Shown piece by piece: positions 1 through 10,930 of a DNA stretch of 64,000 nt (within the stretch, counting starts at the first letter, position 1; the number at the start of each line of letters is the position of its first letter). This stretch comes from Streptomyces althioticus (GTDB lineage: Bacteria > Actinomycetota > Actinomycetes > Streptomycetales > Streptomycetaceae). The DNA lies in contig BMSW01000012.1 in NCBI GenBank assembly GCA_014649355.1, positions 62,001-126,000 of the forward strand, in the 5' to 3' direction. The notes below the pieces were generated by a model that searched no databases, was not told the origin of the DNA, and worked only from the letters and a program-made list of their open reading frames with translations. The translations under genes were made by a program, and so were the position numbers.

Positions 1-318
1 GCCGGCCTGGGCTTCATCCCCGTCCGCAAGGCGGGCAAGCTCCCCGGCGCCACCCTCAGCCAGTCGTACGACCTGGAGTACGGCTCGGCCGAGATCGAGG
101 TCCACGCGGAGGACCTCGGCGCCGAGGACCGCGTCCTGGTCGTCGACGACGTCCTGGCCACCGGCGGCACCGCCGAGGCGTCCGTGCAGCTCATCCGCAG
201 GGCGGGCGCCGAGGTGGCGGGCCTCGCCGTGCTGATGGAGCTCGGCTTCCTCGGCGGCCGGGCCCGCCTCGAGCCCGCCCTCGCGGGCGCCCCGCTGGAG
301 GCGCTGCTCACGGTCTGA
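1..318 (+). CDS. apt: Adenine phosphoribosyltransferase, C-terminal part
   Basis: The open frame is already running at base 1 and stops with TGA at 316-318, so only the last 105 codons are present. The acidic run 'DRVLVVDDVLATGGTAEA' is the PRPP-binding motif of type I phosphoribosyltransferases. The preceding 'GFIPVRKAGKLPG' is typical of Apt, which makes AMP from adenine and PRPP in the cytosol. It lies just upstream of relA in the same direction, which is the usual actinobacterial order, but a hairpin separates the two. The start lies outside the window. Confidence 0.93.
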   Translation, partial: AGLGFIPVRKAGKLPGATLSQSYDLEYGSAEIEVHAEDLGAEDRVLVVDDVLATGGTAEASVQLIRRAGAEVAGLAVLMELGFLGGRARLEPALAGAPLEALLTV

Positions 319-359
319 GGCCCCCGGGCGCCGGAGACGGCCCCTTGGGAACACCACGC

Positions 360-390
360 AGGCGGACCCGGAGGAATCCGGCGTCCGCCT
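360..390 (+). terminator. Hairpin after apt
   Basis: Arms AGGCGGAC (360-367) and GTCCGCCT (383-390) enclose a second helix CCGGA/TCCGG with a GGAA loop and one bulged C. The T-containing stretch GTGTGTTTCTCCTGTT follows. It probably ends apt transcription and separates it from relA. Confidence 0.65.
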
Positions 391-510
391 CGTGTGTTTC
401 TCCTGTTGACCGTCCTCACACCGCTCCGGAGGCGATCGGCGGGCGCGGGCTCGCTACCATGGGGTCTCCGGAGCCTGACCGGGGACCCGGATCGCGCACG
501 AGGAGCCCTC

Positions 511-3036
<2,526 letters not shown>

Positions 3037-3058
3037 GCGGCGCGCCGGACGCACGGAA

Positions 3059-3091
3059 GGGGCCGCCGTACCTCGTCGGTACGGCGGCCCC
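3059..3091. terminator. Bidirectional terminator between relA and the DUF349 gene
   Basis: A perfect 14-bp inverted repeat (3059-3072 with 3078-3091) has a 5-base loop TCGTC. It sits between the stops of two convergent genes, so it can end transcription from both sides. Confidence 0.85.
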
Positions 3092-3114
3092 TTCGTCGTG
3101 CGTGCGGCCCGCCC

Positions 3115-4344
3115 TCAGCCGCCGAACTCCTGCAGACCCTTCAGGGCCTGGTCCAGCAGGGCCTGGCGGCCCTCCAGCTCGCGCTCCAGCTTCTCCGCCT
3201 TCGCGGTGTTGCCCTGCGCGCGGGCCTGCTCGATCTGGCCCTTCAGCTTGTCCACGGCGGCCTGCAGCTGACCGGTCAGACCCGCGGCCCGGGCACGGGC
3301 CTCCGGGTTGGTCCGGCGCCACTCGGCCTCCTCGGCCTCCTGGATCGCGCGCTCCACGGCGTGCATCCGGCCCTCGACCTTCGGGCGGGCGTCCCTCGGC
3401 ACATGGCCGATGGCCTCCCAGCGCTCGTTGATCTGACGGAACGCGGCCCTGGCGGCCTTCAGATCCGTGACCGGCAGGAGCTTCTCCGCCTCGCCGGCCA
3501 GCTCCTCCTTGAGCTTCAGGTTCTCCGCCTGCTCCGCGTCACGCTCCGCGAACACCGAGGAACGGGCCGCGAAGAAGACGTCCTGGGCACCGCGGAAGCG
3601 GTTCCACAGCTCTTCCTCGTGCTCGCGCTGGGCCCGTCCCGCGGCCTTCCACTGCGCCATCAGGTCGCGGTACCGGGCCGCCGTCGGGCCCCAGTCCGTC
3701 GACCCCGACAGCGCCTCGGCCTCGCCGACCAGCTGCTCCTTGATCCGGCGGGCCTCCTCGCGCTGCGCGTCCAGCTGCGCGAAGTGCTGCTTGCGCCGCT
3801 TGGAGAACGCCGACCGCGCGTGCGAGAACCGGTGCCACAGCTCGTCGTCGGACTTGCGGTCCAGCCGCGGCAGACCCTTCCAGGTGTCCACCAGGGCACG
3901 CAGCCGCTCGCCGGCCGACCGCCACTGGTCGGACTGCGCCAGCTCCTCGGCCTCGACGACCAGCGCCTCCTTGGCCTGCCGAGCCTCCTCGGACTGCCGG
4001 GCCCGCTGCGCCTTGCGCTCCTCGCGGCGCTTGTCGACCAGCTCCACGAGCTTGTCCAGCCGGCCCCTGAGGGCGTCCAGGTCGCCGACCGCGTGATGGG
4101 CGTCGACCTGCTCGCGCAGGTGGCCGATCGCGGCCATGGCGTCCTTGGACGACAGGTCGGTGGTCCTCACCCGCTTCTCGAGGAGGCCGATCTCGACAAC
4201 CAGGCCCTCGTACTTGCGCTCGAAGTAGGCCAGCGCCTCGTCAGGGGAGCCGGCCTGCCAGGAACCGACGACCTTCTCGCCGTCGGCCGTACGCACGTAC
4301 ACGGTCCCCGTCTCGTCGACGCGGCCCCACGGGTCGCTGCTCAC
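3115..4344 (-). CDS. DUF349 repeat protein
   Basis: This cytosolic protein has 409 residues, is mostly helical and very rich in Glu, Arg, Lys and Ala, with no signal peptide. Three copies of the DUF349 unit can be seen, marked by 'LRALVDTWKGLPR', 'YRDLMAQWKAAGR' and 'FRQINERWEAIGH', followed by a C-terminal coiled coil (about 340-409). DUF349 proteins are widespread in actinobacteria next to relA, but their biochemical role is not firmly established. I infer a possible link to the stringent response or nucleic acids from position alone. It is convergent with relA and shares its terminator. Confidence 0.85.
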   Translation of the reverse strand: MSSDPWGRVDETGTVYVRTADGEKVVGSWQAGSPDEALAYFERKYEGLVVEIGLLEKRVRTTDLSSKDAMAAIGHLREQVDAHHAVGDLDALRGRLDKLVELVDKRREERKAQRARQSEEARQAKEALVVEAEELAQSDQWRSAGERLRALVDTWKGLPRLDRKSDDELWHRFSHARSAFSKRRKQHFAQLDAQREEARRIKEQLVGEAEALSGSTDWGPTAARYRDLMAQWKAAGRAQREHEEELWNRFRGAQDVFFAARSSVFAERDAEQAENLKLKEELAGEAEKLLPVTDLKAARAAFRQINERWEAIGHVPRDARPKVEGRMHAVERAIQEAEEAEWRRTNPEARARAAGLTGQLQAAVDKLKGQIEQARAQGNTAKAEKLERELEGRQALLDQALKGLQEFGG

Positions 4345-4481
4345 AGCGCCTCCTCCACATGATGCCGTCGAGGGGCCTGTGGGCTCCCCCGGGCATCGTC
4401 CACAGTTTCGTCACGGCCAACATAGGCGACCGACGGGATGCCTGTCCGCATCCCGCGCGACCGAAATTACGCAGTTGGGGC

Positions 4482-5303
4482 TCAGGATGCGGTGACGGTC
4501 GCCTTGTCGATCACGACCGTCGCGTTGGGCGCCCCGTCACCGGCTCCGGTGCTCTCCCCGGCGTCGGCGATCTTCTTCAGGACCTTCAGGCCCGCGTCCG
4601 AGACGGTGCCGAACGGTGTGTAGTTGGGCGGAAGCTGACTGTCCTCGTAGACCAGGAAGAACTGGCTGCCGCCACTGTTCTTCTGCCCGGTGTTGGCCAT
4701 CGCGACCGTGCCCGCCGGGTAGGTGTTGTTCTTCAGGCTCGCGTCCTTCAGGTTCTCGTCCGGGATCGTGTAGCCGGGACCGCCTGTGCCGGTGCCCGTC
4801 GGGTCACCGCACTGCAGGACGTAGATGCCGTTGGTGGTGAGCCGGTGGCACTTGGTGTGGTCGAAGTAGCCCTTGCCCGCCAGGAAGTTGAACGAGTTGA
4901 CCGTGTGCGGGGCCGCCGACGCGTTCAGCGCCACGTCGATCGTTCCGCAGGTCGTCTCGAGCTTCATCGTGTACGTGGCCGACTTGTCGATCGACAGCGC
5001 CGGCTCCTTCTTCCACGTCTGCTTCCCGGCCTCGCCCGCGGCCGGCTTCTCGCAGGGGTCCGGGGCCTTGCTCGGCTGCTCGGCCTCCGGCGTGACCTCC
5101 GCGGCCGCGTTGGTCTTGTCGTCGTCCTGCTTGAGCACCCCCGTCGTGTACAGCGCGAGGCTGCCGATCAGGGTCACACCGAGCACCGACGCGATGACCG
5201 CGTTGCGGACCCGCGACTTGCGCCGCGCCTCGGTACGCCGCTGCTGCTGCCGCAAGAACTTCTCCCGGGCGAGCTGACGCCGCCGCTGCTCCTGGCTGAC
5301 CAC
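4482..5303 (-). CDS. Membrane-anchored cyclophilin-type peptidyl-prolyl isomerase
   Basis: The protein has 273 residues. A basic, Gln/Arg-rich N-terminus (1-34) precedes one membrane segment (about 35-55, 'AVIASVLGVTLIGSLALYTT') and a Glu/Pro/Ala linker. A cyclophilin domain starts near residue 110. Family motifs include 'CGTIDVALN', 'CHRLTT' (active-site Arg), 'AMANTGQKNSGGSQFF' and 'FGTV'. The catalytic domain should face outside, assisting folding of exported proteins by proline isomerisation. It is transcribed divergently from the metallohydrolase gene at 5483. Confidence 0.9.
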   Translation of the reverse strand: MVSQEQRRRQLAREKFLRQQQRRTEARRKSRVRNAVIASVLGVTLIGSLALYTTGVLKQDDDKTNAAAEVTPEAEQPSKAPDPCEKPAAGEAGKQTWKKEPALSIDKSATYTMKLETTCGTIDVALNASAAPHTVNSFNFLAGKGYFDHTKCHRLTTNGIYVLQCGDPTGTGTGGPGYTIPDENLKDASLKNNTYPAGTVAMANTGQKNSGGSQFFLVYEDSQLPPNYTPFGTVSDAGLKVLKKIADAGESTGAGDGAPNATVVIDKATVTAS

Positions 5304-5418
5304 CGGGTTCTCTCCTCATGCGTCTCGTGTGCCGGCCGGTACGCGTGCGTGCGGTGAGCCGACCGCCTGCGTGTGCCCCGTACCGTATATGGGTTCGCTG
5401 AGGAATCGGCAGCGCCGG

Positions 5419-5424
5419 TAGGCT
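5419..5424 (+). promoter_or_regulatory. Candidate -10 box (TAGGCT)
   Basis: TAGGCT matches the Streptomyces housekeeping -10 pattern TAGnnT. It lies in the divergent gap, about 58 bases before the GTG of the metallohydrolase. No clear -35 box was recognised. Confidence 0.4.
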
Positions 5425-5482
5425 CTGACCACGGGCGCAGCCCGTCGCAAGCCTCCCGTACCGACACAAACGAAGGACGATC

Positions 5483-6193
5483 GTGCTCATTGCCGGGTTC
5501 CCCGCCGGAGCATGGGGGACGAACTGTTATCTCGTCGCCCCCGCCGCCGGTGAGGAGTGCGTGATCATCGACCCGGGCCACCAGGCCGCCGACGGTGTGG
5601 CGGAGGCGGTCCGCAAGCACCGGCTCAAGCCCGTCGCCGTCGTCCTCACCCACGGCCACATCGACCACGTCGCCTCGGTGGTCCCGGTCTGCGGCGCGCA
5701 CGACGTGCCCGCCTGGATCCACCCCGACGACCGGTACATGATGAGCGACCCCGAGAAAGGCATAGGCCGGGCCATCGGCATGCCGCTCATGGGCGAGCTG
5801 ACGGTGGGGGAGCCGGACGACGTCAAGGAACTCACCGACGGCGCCGCGCTGAAGCTGGCGGGTCTGGAGTTCTCCGTCGCGCACGCCCCGGGCCATACCA
5901 AGGGGTCGGTGACCTTCAACCTGCCCGAGTCGGCCGACATCCCGCCGGTCATGTTCTCGGGCGACCTGTTGTTCGCCGGCTCCGTCGGACGCACCGACCT
6001 GCCCGGCGGTGACATGGCCGAGATGCTCGACTCGCTGGCCCGCGTGTGCCTGCCGCTCGACGACTCGACCGTGGTGCTGTCCGGACACGGCCCCCAGACC
6101 ACCATCGGCCAGGAGCGCGCCACCAACCCGTATCTGCGGCAGGTGGCCGCCGGCCCGGGAGCCCCGACCGAGGCTCCCCGACGAGGAATGTGA
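5483..6193 (+). CDS. Metallo-beta-lactamase-fold hydrolase (glyoxalase II-like)
   Basis: The protein has 236 residues and no signal peptide. The zinc-binding motif 'THGHIDH' near residue 55 identifies the metallo-beta-lactamase fold. 'HAPGHTKGS' and 'FSGDLLFAGSVGRTDLPGG' are typical of the hydroxyacylglutathione-hydrolase-like subgroup. Because Streptomyces uses mycothiol instead of glutathione, a thioester hydrolase of another thiol is likely, but the substrate is unknown. GTG at 5483 is preceded by AAGGA. Its stop overlaps a possible start of hisS, so the two are probably co-transcribed. Confidence 0.87.
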   Translation: MLIAGFPAGAWGTNCYLVAPAAGEECVIIDPGHQAADGVAEAVRKHRLKPVAVVLTHGHIDHVASVVPVCGAHDVPAWIHPDDRYMMSDPEKGIGRAIGMPLMGELTVGEPDDVKELTDGAALKLAGLEFSVAHAPGHTKGSVTFNLPESADIPPVMFSGDLLFAGSVGRTDLPGGDMAEMLDSLARVCLPLDDSTVVLSGHGPQTTIGQERATNPYLRQVAAGPGAPTEAPRRGM

Positions 6194-6204
6194 CGAGTAC
6201 TTCC

Positions 6205-7467
6205 GTGAGCACCTTCAAGGCCCCCAAGGGCACCTACGACCTGCTGCCGCCCGACTCCGCCACGTACCTCGCCGTGCGCGAGGCGATCGCCGCCCCGCTG
6301 CGCGGCTCCGGCTACGGCTACATCGAGACGCCCGGCTTCGAGAGCGTCGAGCTGTTCGCGCGCGGTGTCGGCGAGTCCACCGACATCGTCACCAAGGAGA
6401 TGTACGCCTTCGAGACCAAGGGCGGCGACCGGCTCGCCCTGCGCCCCGAGGGCACGGCCTCCGTGCTGCGCGCCGCCCTGGAGGCCAACCTGCACAAGGC
6501 GGGCAACCTCCCGGTCAAGCTCTGGTACTCCGGCTCCTACTACCGCTACGAGCGCCCCCAGAAGGGCCGTTACCGCCACTTCTCCCAGGTCGGCGCCGAG
6601 GCGATCGGCGCGGAGGACCCGGCGCTCGACGCCGAGCTGATCATCCTGGCCGACCAGGCGTACCGCTCCCTGGGCCTGCGGAACTTCCGCATCCTGCTGA
6701 ACAGCCTGGGCGACAAGGAGTGCCGTCCCGTCTACCGGGAGGCCCTGCAGACCTTCCTGCGCGGCCTCGACCTGGACGAGGACACCCTGCGCCGCGCGGA
6801 GATCAACCCGCTGCGCGTCCTGGACGACAAACGCGAGTCGGTGCAGAAGCAGCTCGGCGACGCCCCGCTGCTGCGCGACTACCTCTGCGACGCCTGCAAG
6901 GCGTACCACGAGGAGGTGCGTGAACTGGTCACGGCGGCGGGCGTGGTCTTCGAGGACGACCCCAAGCTGGTGCGCGGGCTGGACTACTACACCCGCACCA
7001 CCTTCGAGTTCGTCCACGACGGCCTCGGCTCCCAGTCCGCGGTGGGCGGCGGCGGCCGCTACGACGGCCTGTCCGAGATGATCGGCGGCCCCGCGCTGCC
7101 GTCCGTCGGCTGGGCGCTCGGCGTCGACCGCACGGTGCTGGCCCTGGAGGCGGAGGGCGTCGAACTCGAACTGCCCGCCACCACCAGCGTGTTCGCCGTG
7201 CCGCTCGGCGACGAGGCCCGCCGGGTGCTGTTCGCGAAGGTCACCGAGATGCGCAAGAACGGCGTGGCCGCGGACTTCGCCTACGGCGGCAAGGGCCTCA
7301 AGGCCGCGATGAAGGCGGCCAACCGCTCGGGCGCGCGGTACGCGCTGATCCTCGGCGAGCGCGACATCGAGCAGGGCGTGGTCCAGCTCAAGGACCTGGA
7401 GTCCGGCGAGCAGACCGCGGTCGGCATGAACGAGATCGTCGCGGAGCTCGAGTCCCGCCTCGGCTGA
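6205..7467 (+). CDS. hisS: Histidyl-tRNA synthetase
   Basis: This class II aminoacyl-tRNA synthetase charges tRNA-His. Motif 2 appears in 'SYYRYERPQKGRYRHFSQ', and the His-specific motifs 'LVRGLDYYTRTTFEF' and 'GGGGRYDGL' are present, with an anticodon-binding domain over the last 100 residues. Starting at GTG 6205 gives 420 residues beginning 'STFKAPKGTYDLLPP', the family's usual N-terminus. An alternative GTG at 6190 overlaps the previous stop in a GTGA arrangement and adds five residues. Coding continues tightly from the metallohydrolase gene. Confidence 0.95.
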   Translation: MSTFKAPKGTYDLLPPDSATYLAVREAIAAPLRGSGYGYIETPGFESVELFARGVGESTDIVTKEMYAFETKGGDRLALRPEGTASVLRAALEANLHKAGNLPVKLWYSGSYYRYERPQKGRYRHFSQVGAEAIGAEDPALDAELIILADQAYRSLGLRNFRILLNSLGDKECRPVYREALQTFLRGLDLDEDTLRRAEINPLRVLDDKRESVQKQLGDAPLLRDYLCDACKAYHEEVRELVTAAGVVFEDDPKLVRGLDYYTRTTFEFVHDGLGSQSAVGGGGRYDGLSEMIGGPALPSVGWALGVDRTVLALEAEGVELELPATTSVFAVPLGDEARRVLFAKVTEMRKNGVAADFAYGGKGLKAAMKAANRSGARYALILGERDIEQGVVQLKDLESGEQTAVGMNEIVAELESRLG

Positions 7468-7479
7468 GACGTCCCGCCC

Positions 7480-7517
7480 CGGGCGCCGGGTCCCCTTCCC
7501 CGGGGGCCCGGCGCCCG
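7480..7517 (+). terminator. Terminator after hisS
   Basis: A 16-bp stem (7480-7495 with 7502-7517, one G-T pair) encloses a six-base loop TTCCCC just after the hisS stop. It is GC-rich and has no U-tract, which is usual for Streptomyces terminators. Confidence 0.7.
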
Positions 7518-7729
7518 CGTCGTCAACGGCACGGATTCCGCTCCCACCCCGGCGGGGGACCCCGGGCCGGACGCGTGTGCGGGACCCTGCGCGGACCGGC
7601 CGAAACCGTACGCCCTTGGTCGAACGCCCGTCCGTCCTTATGCAGGACCAACGGCGCGTTCATGGGGCCGTACGGCACAATGACCCCTGCCCGAAGCAGG
7701 TCCAGACTCACCAGTGACGGAATCGGCGT

Positions 7730-8398
7730 ATGAGCAGGACGACAGTCAGGGACGTCGACATGGAGCCAGAACCCTCCGCCTCGCAGCAGCGAGCCGCGGC
7801 CGCACCGCGCACCGAGGGCGCGAGCCGTGCCCTCGCGCTGCTCCTGGTGATCACCGGCGCGGCCGGCGTGCTCGCCGCCTGGGTGATCACGCTCGACAAG
7901 TTCAAGCTGCTCGAGGCCAAGGTCAAGGGCGAGACGTTCGTCCCCGGCTGCAGCCTCAACCCCGTCGTCTCCTGCGGCAGCGTCATGGAGAGCGACCAGG
8001 CCTCCGTCTTCGGCTTCCCCAACCCGATGCTCGGCCTGGTGACCTACGGCATCGTGGTCTGCGTCGGCATGAGCCTGCTCGCCCGGGCCCGCTTCCCCCG
8101 CTGGTACTGGCTCACCTTCAACGCGGGCACCCTCTTCGGCGTCGGTTTCTGCGCCTGGCTGATGTTCCAGTCCCTGTACCGGATCAACGCCCTGTGCCTG
8201 TGGTGCTGCCTCGCCTGGGTCGCCACGATCGTCATGTTCTGGTACGTGACGTCCTTCAACATCCGCAAGGGCTTCCTGCCCGCGCCCTCCTGGCTCAAGA
8301 GCTTCTTCGGCGAGTTCACCTGGGTCCTGCCGGTGCTGCACATCGGGATCATCGGCATGCTGATCCTGACCCGCTGGTGGGACTTCTGGACCAGCTGA
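7730..8398 (+). CDS. Vitamin K epoxide reductase (VKOR) family membrane protein
   Basis: The protein has 222 residues and about five membrane helices (from residue 34 to the C-terminus). It keeps both VKOR cysteine pairs: 'GCSLNPVVSCG' in the periplasm-facing loop and 'CLWCC' before a later helix. Bacterial VKOR proteins re-oxidise DsbA-like thiol oxidases with menaquinone as electron acceptor, so this one probably supports disulfide formation in exported proteins. It lies alone between hisS and rarA in the same direction. ATG 7730 is taken as start; an in-frame ATG at residue 11 is possible. Confidence 0.88.
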   Translation: MSRTTVRDVDMEPEPSASQQRAAAAPRTEGASRALALLLVITGAAGVLAAWVITLDKFKLLEAKVKGETFVPGCSLNPVVSCGSVMESDQASVFGFPNPMLGLVTYGIVVCVGMSLLARARFPRWYWLTFNAGTLFGVGFCAWLMFQSLYRINALCLWCCLAWVATIVMFWYVTSFNIRKGFLPAPSWLKSFFGEFTWVLPVLHIGIIGMLILTRWWDFWTS

Positions 8399-8429
8399 CC
8401 GCCCACGCCGGGCTGTCGGCGCGGTGCTT

Positions 8430-8435
8430 TAGGGT
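8430..8435 (+). promoter_or_regulatory. -10 box of a probably leaderless rarA promoter
   Basis: TAGGGT lies exactly six bases before the GTG of rarA. With transcription starting about 6-7 bases after the -10 box, the mRNA would begin at or next to the start codon. No ribosome-binding site precedes the GTG. Confidence 0.45.
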
Positions 8436-8441
8436 TTCAGC

Positions 8442-9797
8442 GTGGAGCCCGACCTTTTCACCGCCGCAGCGGAAGAACGCCAGGAGAAGGACCCCGCCGG
8501 GAGCCCGCTGGCGGTCCGGATGCGCCCGCGCACCCTCGACGAGGTGGTGGGCCAGCAGCACCTGCTGAAGCCGGGTTCCCCGCTGCGCAGACTGGTCGGT
8601 GAAGGCTCCTCGGGCCCCGCGGGCCCCTCCTCGGTGATCCTCTGGGGCCCGCCCGGCACGGGCAAGACCACCCTCGCCTACGTGGTCTCCAAGGCCACCA
8701 ACAAGCGCTTCGTGGAGCTGTCCGCGATCACCGCGGGCGTCAAGGAGGTCCGTGCGGTCATCGACGGCGCCCGCCGCGCCTCCGGCGGGTACGGCCAGGA
8801 GACCGTCCTCTTCCTCGACGAGATCCACCGCTTCAGCAAGGCCCAGCAGGACTCCCTGCTCCCCGCCGTGGAGAACCGCTGGGTCACGCTCATCGCCGCG
8901 ACCACCGAGAACCCGTACTTCTCGGTCATCTCCCCGCTGCTGTCGCGCTCCCTGCTGCTCACCCTCGAGCCGCTCACCGACGACGACATCCGCTCCCTGT
9001 TGCGGCGCGCCCTCACCGACGAGCGGGGCCTCAAGGGCTCCGTCACCCTCCCCGACGACACCGCCGAGCACCTGCTGCGCATCGCGGGCGGGGACGCCCG
9101 CCGCGCGCTCACGGCCCTGGAGGCCGCCGCGGGCGCCGCGCTCGACAAGAGCGAGGCCGAGGTGAGCCTGGCGACCCTGGAGGAGACCGTCGACCGGGCC
9201 GCAGTGAAGTACGACCGCGACGGCGACCAGCACTACGACGTCGCCAGCGCCCTGATCAAGTCGATCCGCGGCTCCGACGTGGACGCGGCCCTGCACTACC
9301 TGGCCCGCATGATCGAGGCCGGCGAGGACCCCCGCTTCATCGCCCGCCGGCTGATGATCTCCGCCAGCGAGGACATCGGCCTCGCCGACCCGAACGCCCT
9401 GCAGATCGCGGTCGCCGCCGCCCAGGCCGTCGCCATGATCGGCTTCCCCGAGGCCGCCCTCACCCTCAGCCACGCCACCATCGCCCTGGCGCTCGCCCCC
9501 AAGTCCAACGCGGCCACCACCGCGATCGGCGCCGCCCTGGAGGACGTCCGCAAGGGACTGGCGGGACCCGTCCCCTCCCATCTGCGCGACAGCCACTACA
9601 AGGGCGCCGGCAAGCTCGGCCACGGCAAGGGCTACACCTACCCGCACGACCTTCCCGAAGGCATCGCCGAGCAGCAGTACGCCCCGGACGCCCTGAAGGA
9701 CCGCGAGTACTACGAGCCCACCCGGCACGGCGCCGAGGCGCGGTACGCGGACGCCGTGGAGTGGACCAGGAAGCACCTCGGTCGCAAGCGGTCCTGA
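8442..9797 (+). CDS. rarA: Replication-associated recombination protein A (AAA+ ATPase)
   Basis: The protein has 451 residues. It carries an AAA+ ATPase with Walker A 'GPPGTGKTTLA' (near residue 70), Walker B 'LFLDEIHRF' and sensor 1 'AATTENPYFS', then the MgsA/RarA C-terminal domain with 'LHYLARMIEAGEDPRFIARRL'. RarA (MgsA) works with stalled replication forks and recombination in the cytosol. No ribosome-binding site is visible before the GTG, and a -10-like box sits six bases upstream, so translation is probably leaderless. Confidence 0.95.
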   Translation: MEPDLFTAAAEERQEKDPAGSPLAVRMRPRTLDEVVGQQHLLKPGSPLRRLVGEGSSGPAGPSSVILWGPPGTGKTTLAYVVSKATNKRFVELSAITAGVKEVRAVIDGARRASGGYGQETVLFLDEIHRFSKAQQDSLLPAVENRWVTLIAATTENPYFSVISPLLSRSLLLTLEPLTDDDIRSLLRRALTDERGLKGSVTLPDDTAEHLLRIAGGDARRALTALEAAAGAALDKSEAEVSLATLEETVDRAAVKYDRDGDQHYDVASALIKSIRGSDVDAALHYLARMIEAGEDPRFIARRLMISASEDIGLADPNALQIAVAAAQAVAMIGFPEAALTLSHATIALALAPKSNAATTAIGAALEDVRKGLAGPVPSHLRDSHYKGAGKLGHGKGYTYPHDLPEGIAEQQYAPDALKDREYYEPTRHGAEARYADAVEWTRKHLGRKRS

Positions 9798-10097
9798 GCA
9801 CCCTGTAGACTCACGCGAAGTGCTGTGTCCCGTGTCCGGCTCCGGTCGGCGCCTCAGGCGGGACGATCAGCCGGATCCTTCGATCCAGGAGCGTCGCGCA
9901 CCGTCGTAGGTGTCGCGGGCAGCCCACCACCACCCGTAAGTCCAGGGACCGGTCGGTGGGCCGTTCGTGTGCTGCACGTATGTGCCCAGACCAGGGGAGC
10001 GGCTGCCCGGCAGTCCCATGTGGACCTGCTGGGAATCCCCGGCTGCGGATGCGACCTCCCGTAACCCTGAGGCAGCCGAAAAGGAAAAGGAAAAGAA
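9798..10097 (+). promoter_or_regulatory. rpsD promoter and 300-base leader region
   Basis: No gene is supported here. A -10-like TAGACT lies at 9806-9811, just after the rarA stop. The remaining ~280 bases would be an untranslated leader before rpsD, containing small inverted repeats (for example GGATC/GATCC around 9881) and an A/G-rich run, AAAAGGAAAAGG, ahead of the start. Such a leader could bind S4 itself for feedback control, but no known S4-leader structure was recognised. Confidence 0.45.
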
Positions 10098-10712
10098 GTG
10101 GCGAACCAGTCCCGCCCCAAGGTCAAGAAGTCGCGTGCCCTCGGTATCGCGCTGACCCCGAAGGCCGTCAAGTACTTCGAGGCCCGCCCGTACCCCCCGG
10201 GTGAGCACGGCCGTGGCCGCAAGCAGAACTCGGACTACAAGGTCCGTCTGCTGGAGAAGCAGCGTCTGCGCGCGCAGTACGACCTCTCCGAGCGCCAGCT
10301 CGTCCGTGCCTACGAGCGCGCCTCCAAGACCTCGATGAAGACCGGCGAGGCCCTCGTCATCGAGCTCGAGCGCCGTCTCGACGCGCTGGTCCTGCGTTCG
10401 GGCATCGCCCGCACGATCTACCAGGCCCGCCAGATGGTCACCCACGGCCACATCCAGGTGAACGGCAAGAAGGTCGACAAGCCCTCCTTCCGTGTCCGCC
10501 CGGACGACGTCGTGGAGGTCCGCGAGCGCAGCAAGGAGAAGACCCTCTTCACGATCGCTCGTGAGGGTGGCTTCGCCCCCGACGGTGAGATCCCGCGCTA
10601 CCTCCAGGTGAACCTCAAGGCCCTGGCGTTCCGCCTGGACCGTGAGCCGAACCGCAAGGAGATCCCGGTGATCTGCGACGAGCAGCTCGTCGTCGAGTAC
10701 TACGCCCGCTGA
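10098..10712 (+). CDS. rpsD: 30S ribosomal protein S4
   Basis: The 204-residue protein is a primary 16S rRNA-binding protein that starts assembly of the small subunit body. The S4 RNA-binding domain lies at about residues 95-160 ('LERRLDALVLRSGIARTIYQARQMVTHGHIQVNG'). The N-terminal zinc-binding cysteines of the metal-binding S4 type are absent, so this is the zinc-independent form. In most bacteria rpsD sits in the alpha operon with rpoA, but here it stands alone. GTG 10098 follows a strong purine-rich Shine-Dalgarno. Confidence 0.97.
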   Translation: MANQSRPKVKKSRALGIALTPKAVKYFEARPYPPGEHGRGRKQNSDYKVRLLEKQRLRAQYDLSERQLVRAYERASKTSMKTGEALVIELERRLDALVLRSGIARTIYQARQMVTHGHIQVNGKKVDKPSFRVRPDDVVEVRERSKEKTLFTIAREGGFAPDGEIPRYLQVNLKALAFRLDREPNRKEIPVICDEQLVVEYYAR

Positions 10713-10734
10713 TCCCAGCAGGCACGCGGTATCC

Positions 10735-10780
10735 GAGCCCGTCGTCCCCCCGCCCTCCGGGGCGGGGAGGCGGCGGGCTC
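10735..10780 (+). terminator. Terminator after rpsD
   Basis: Outer arms GAGCCCG (10735-10741) and CGGGCTC (10774-10780) enclose an inner 8-bp stem CCCCGCCC/GGGCGGGG (10748-10767) with a TCCG loop. The structure starts 23 bases after the rpsD stop. Confidence 0.7.
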
Positions 10781-10869
10781 GTCCTCGCCCGGACCCCTTC
10801 CACCGCCTTCCGTCCGGACCGGCGCCGTGGCGGACGGTAATCCGGTACGGAGACCCGTCACCGGCGCGA

Positions 10870-10875
10870 TAGGCT
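10870..10875 (+). promoter_or_regulatory. Candidate -10 box (TAGGCT) of the alaS operon
   Basis: TAGGCT lies 55-61 bases before the first gene of the tightly packed group that runs to ruvX. It matches the housekeeping -10 pattern seen elsewhere in the window. Confidence 0.4.
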
Positions 10876-10930
10876 CGGTCACACGACTTTCTCGATGTTC
10901 AGGCGCGTTTCAAGGGAGCGGGTGCACACA

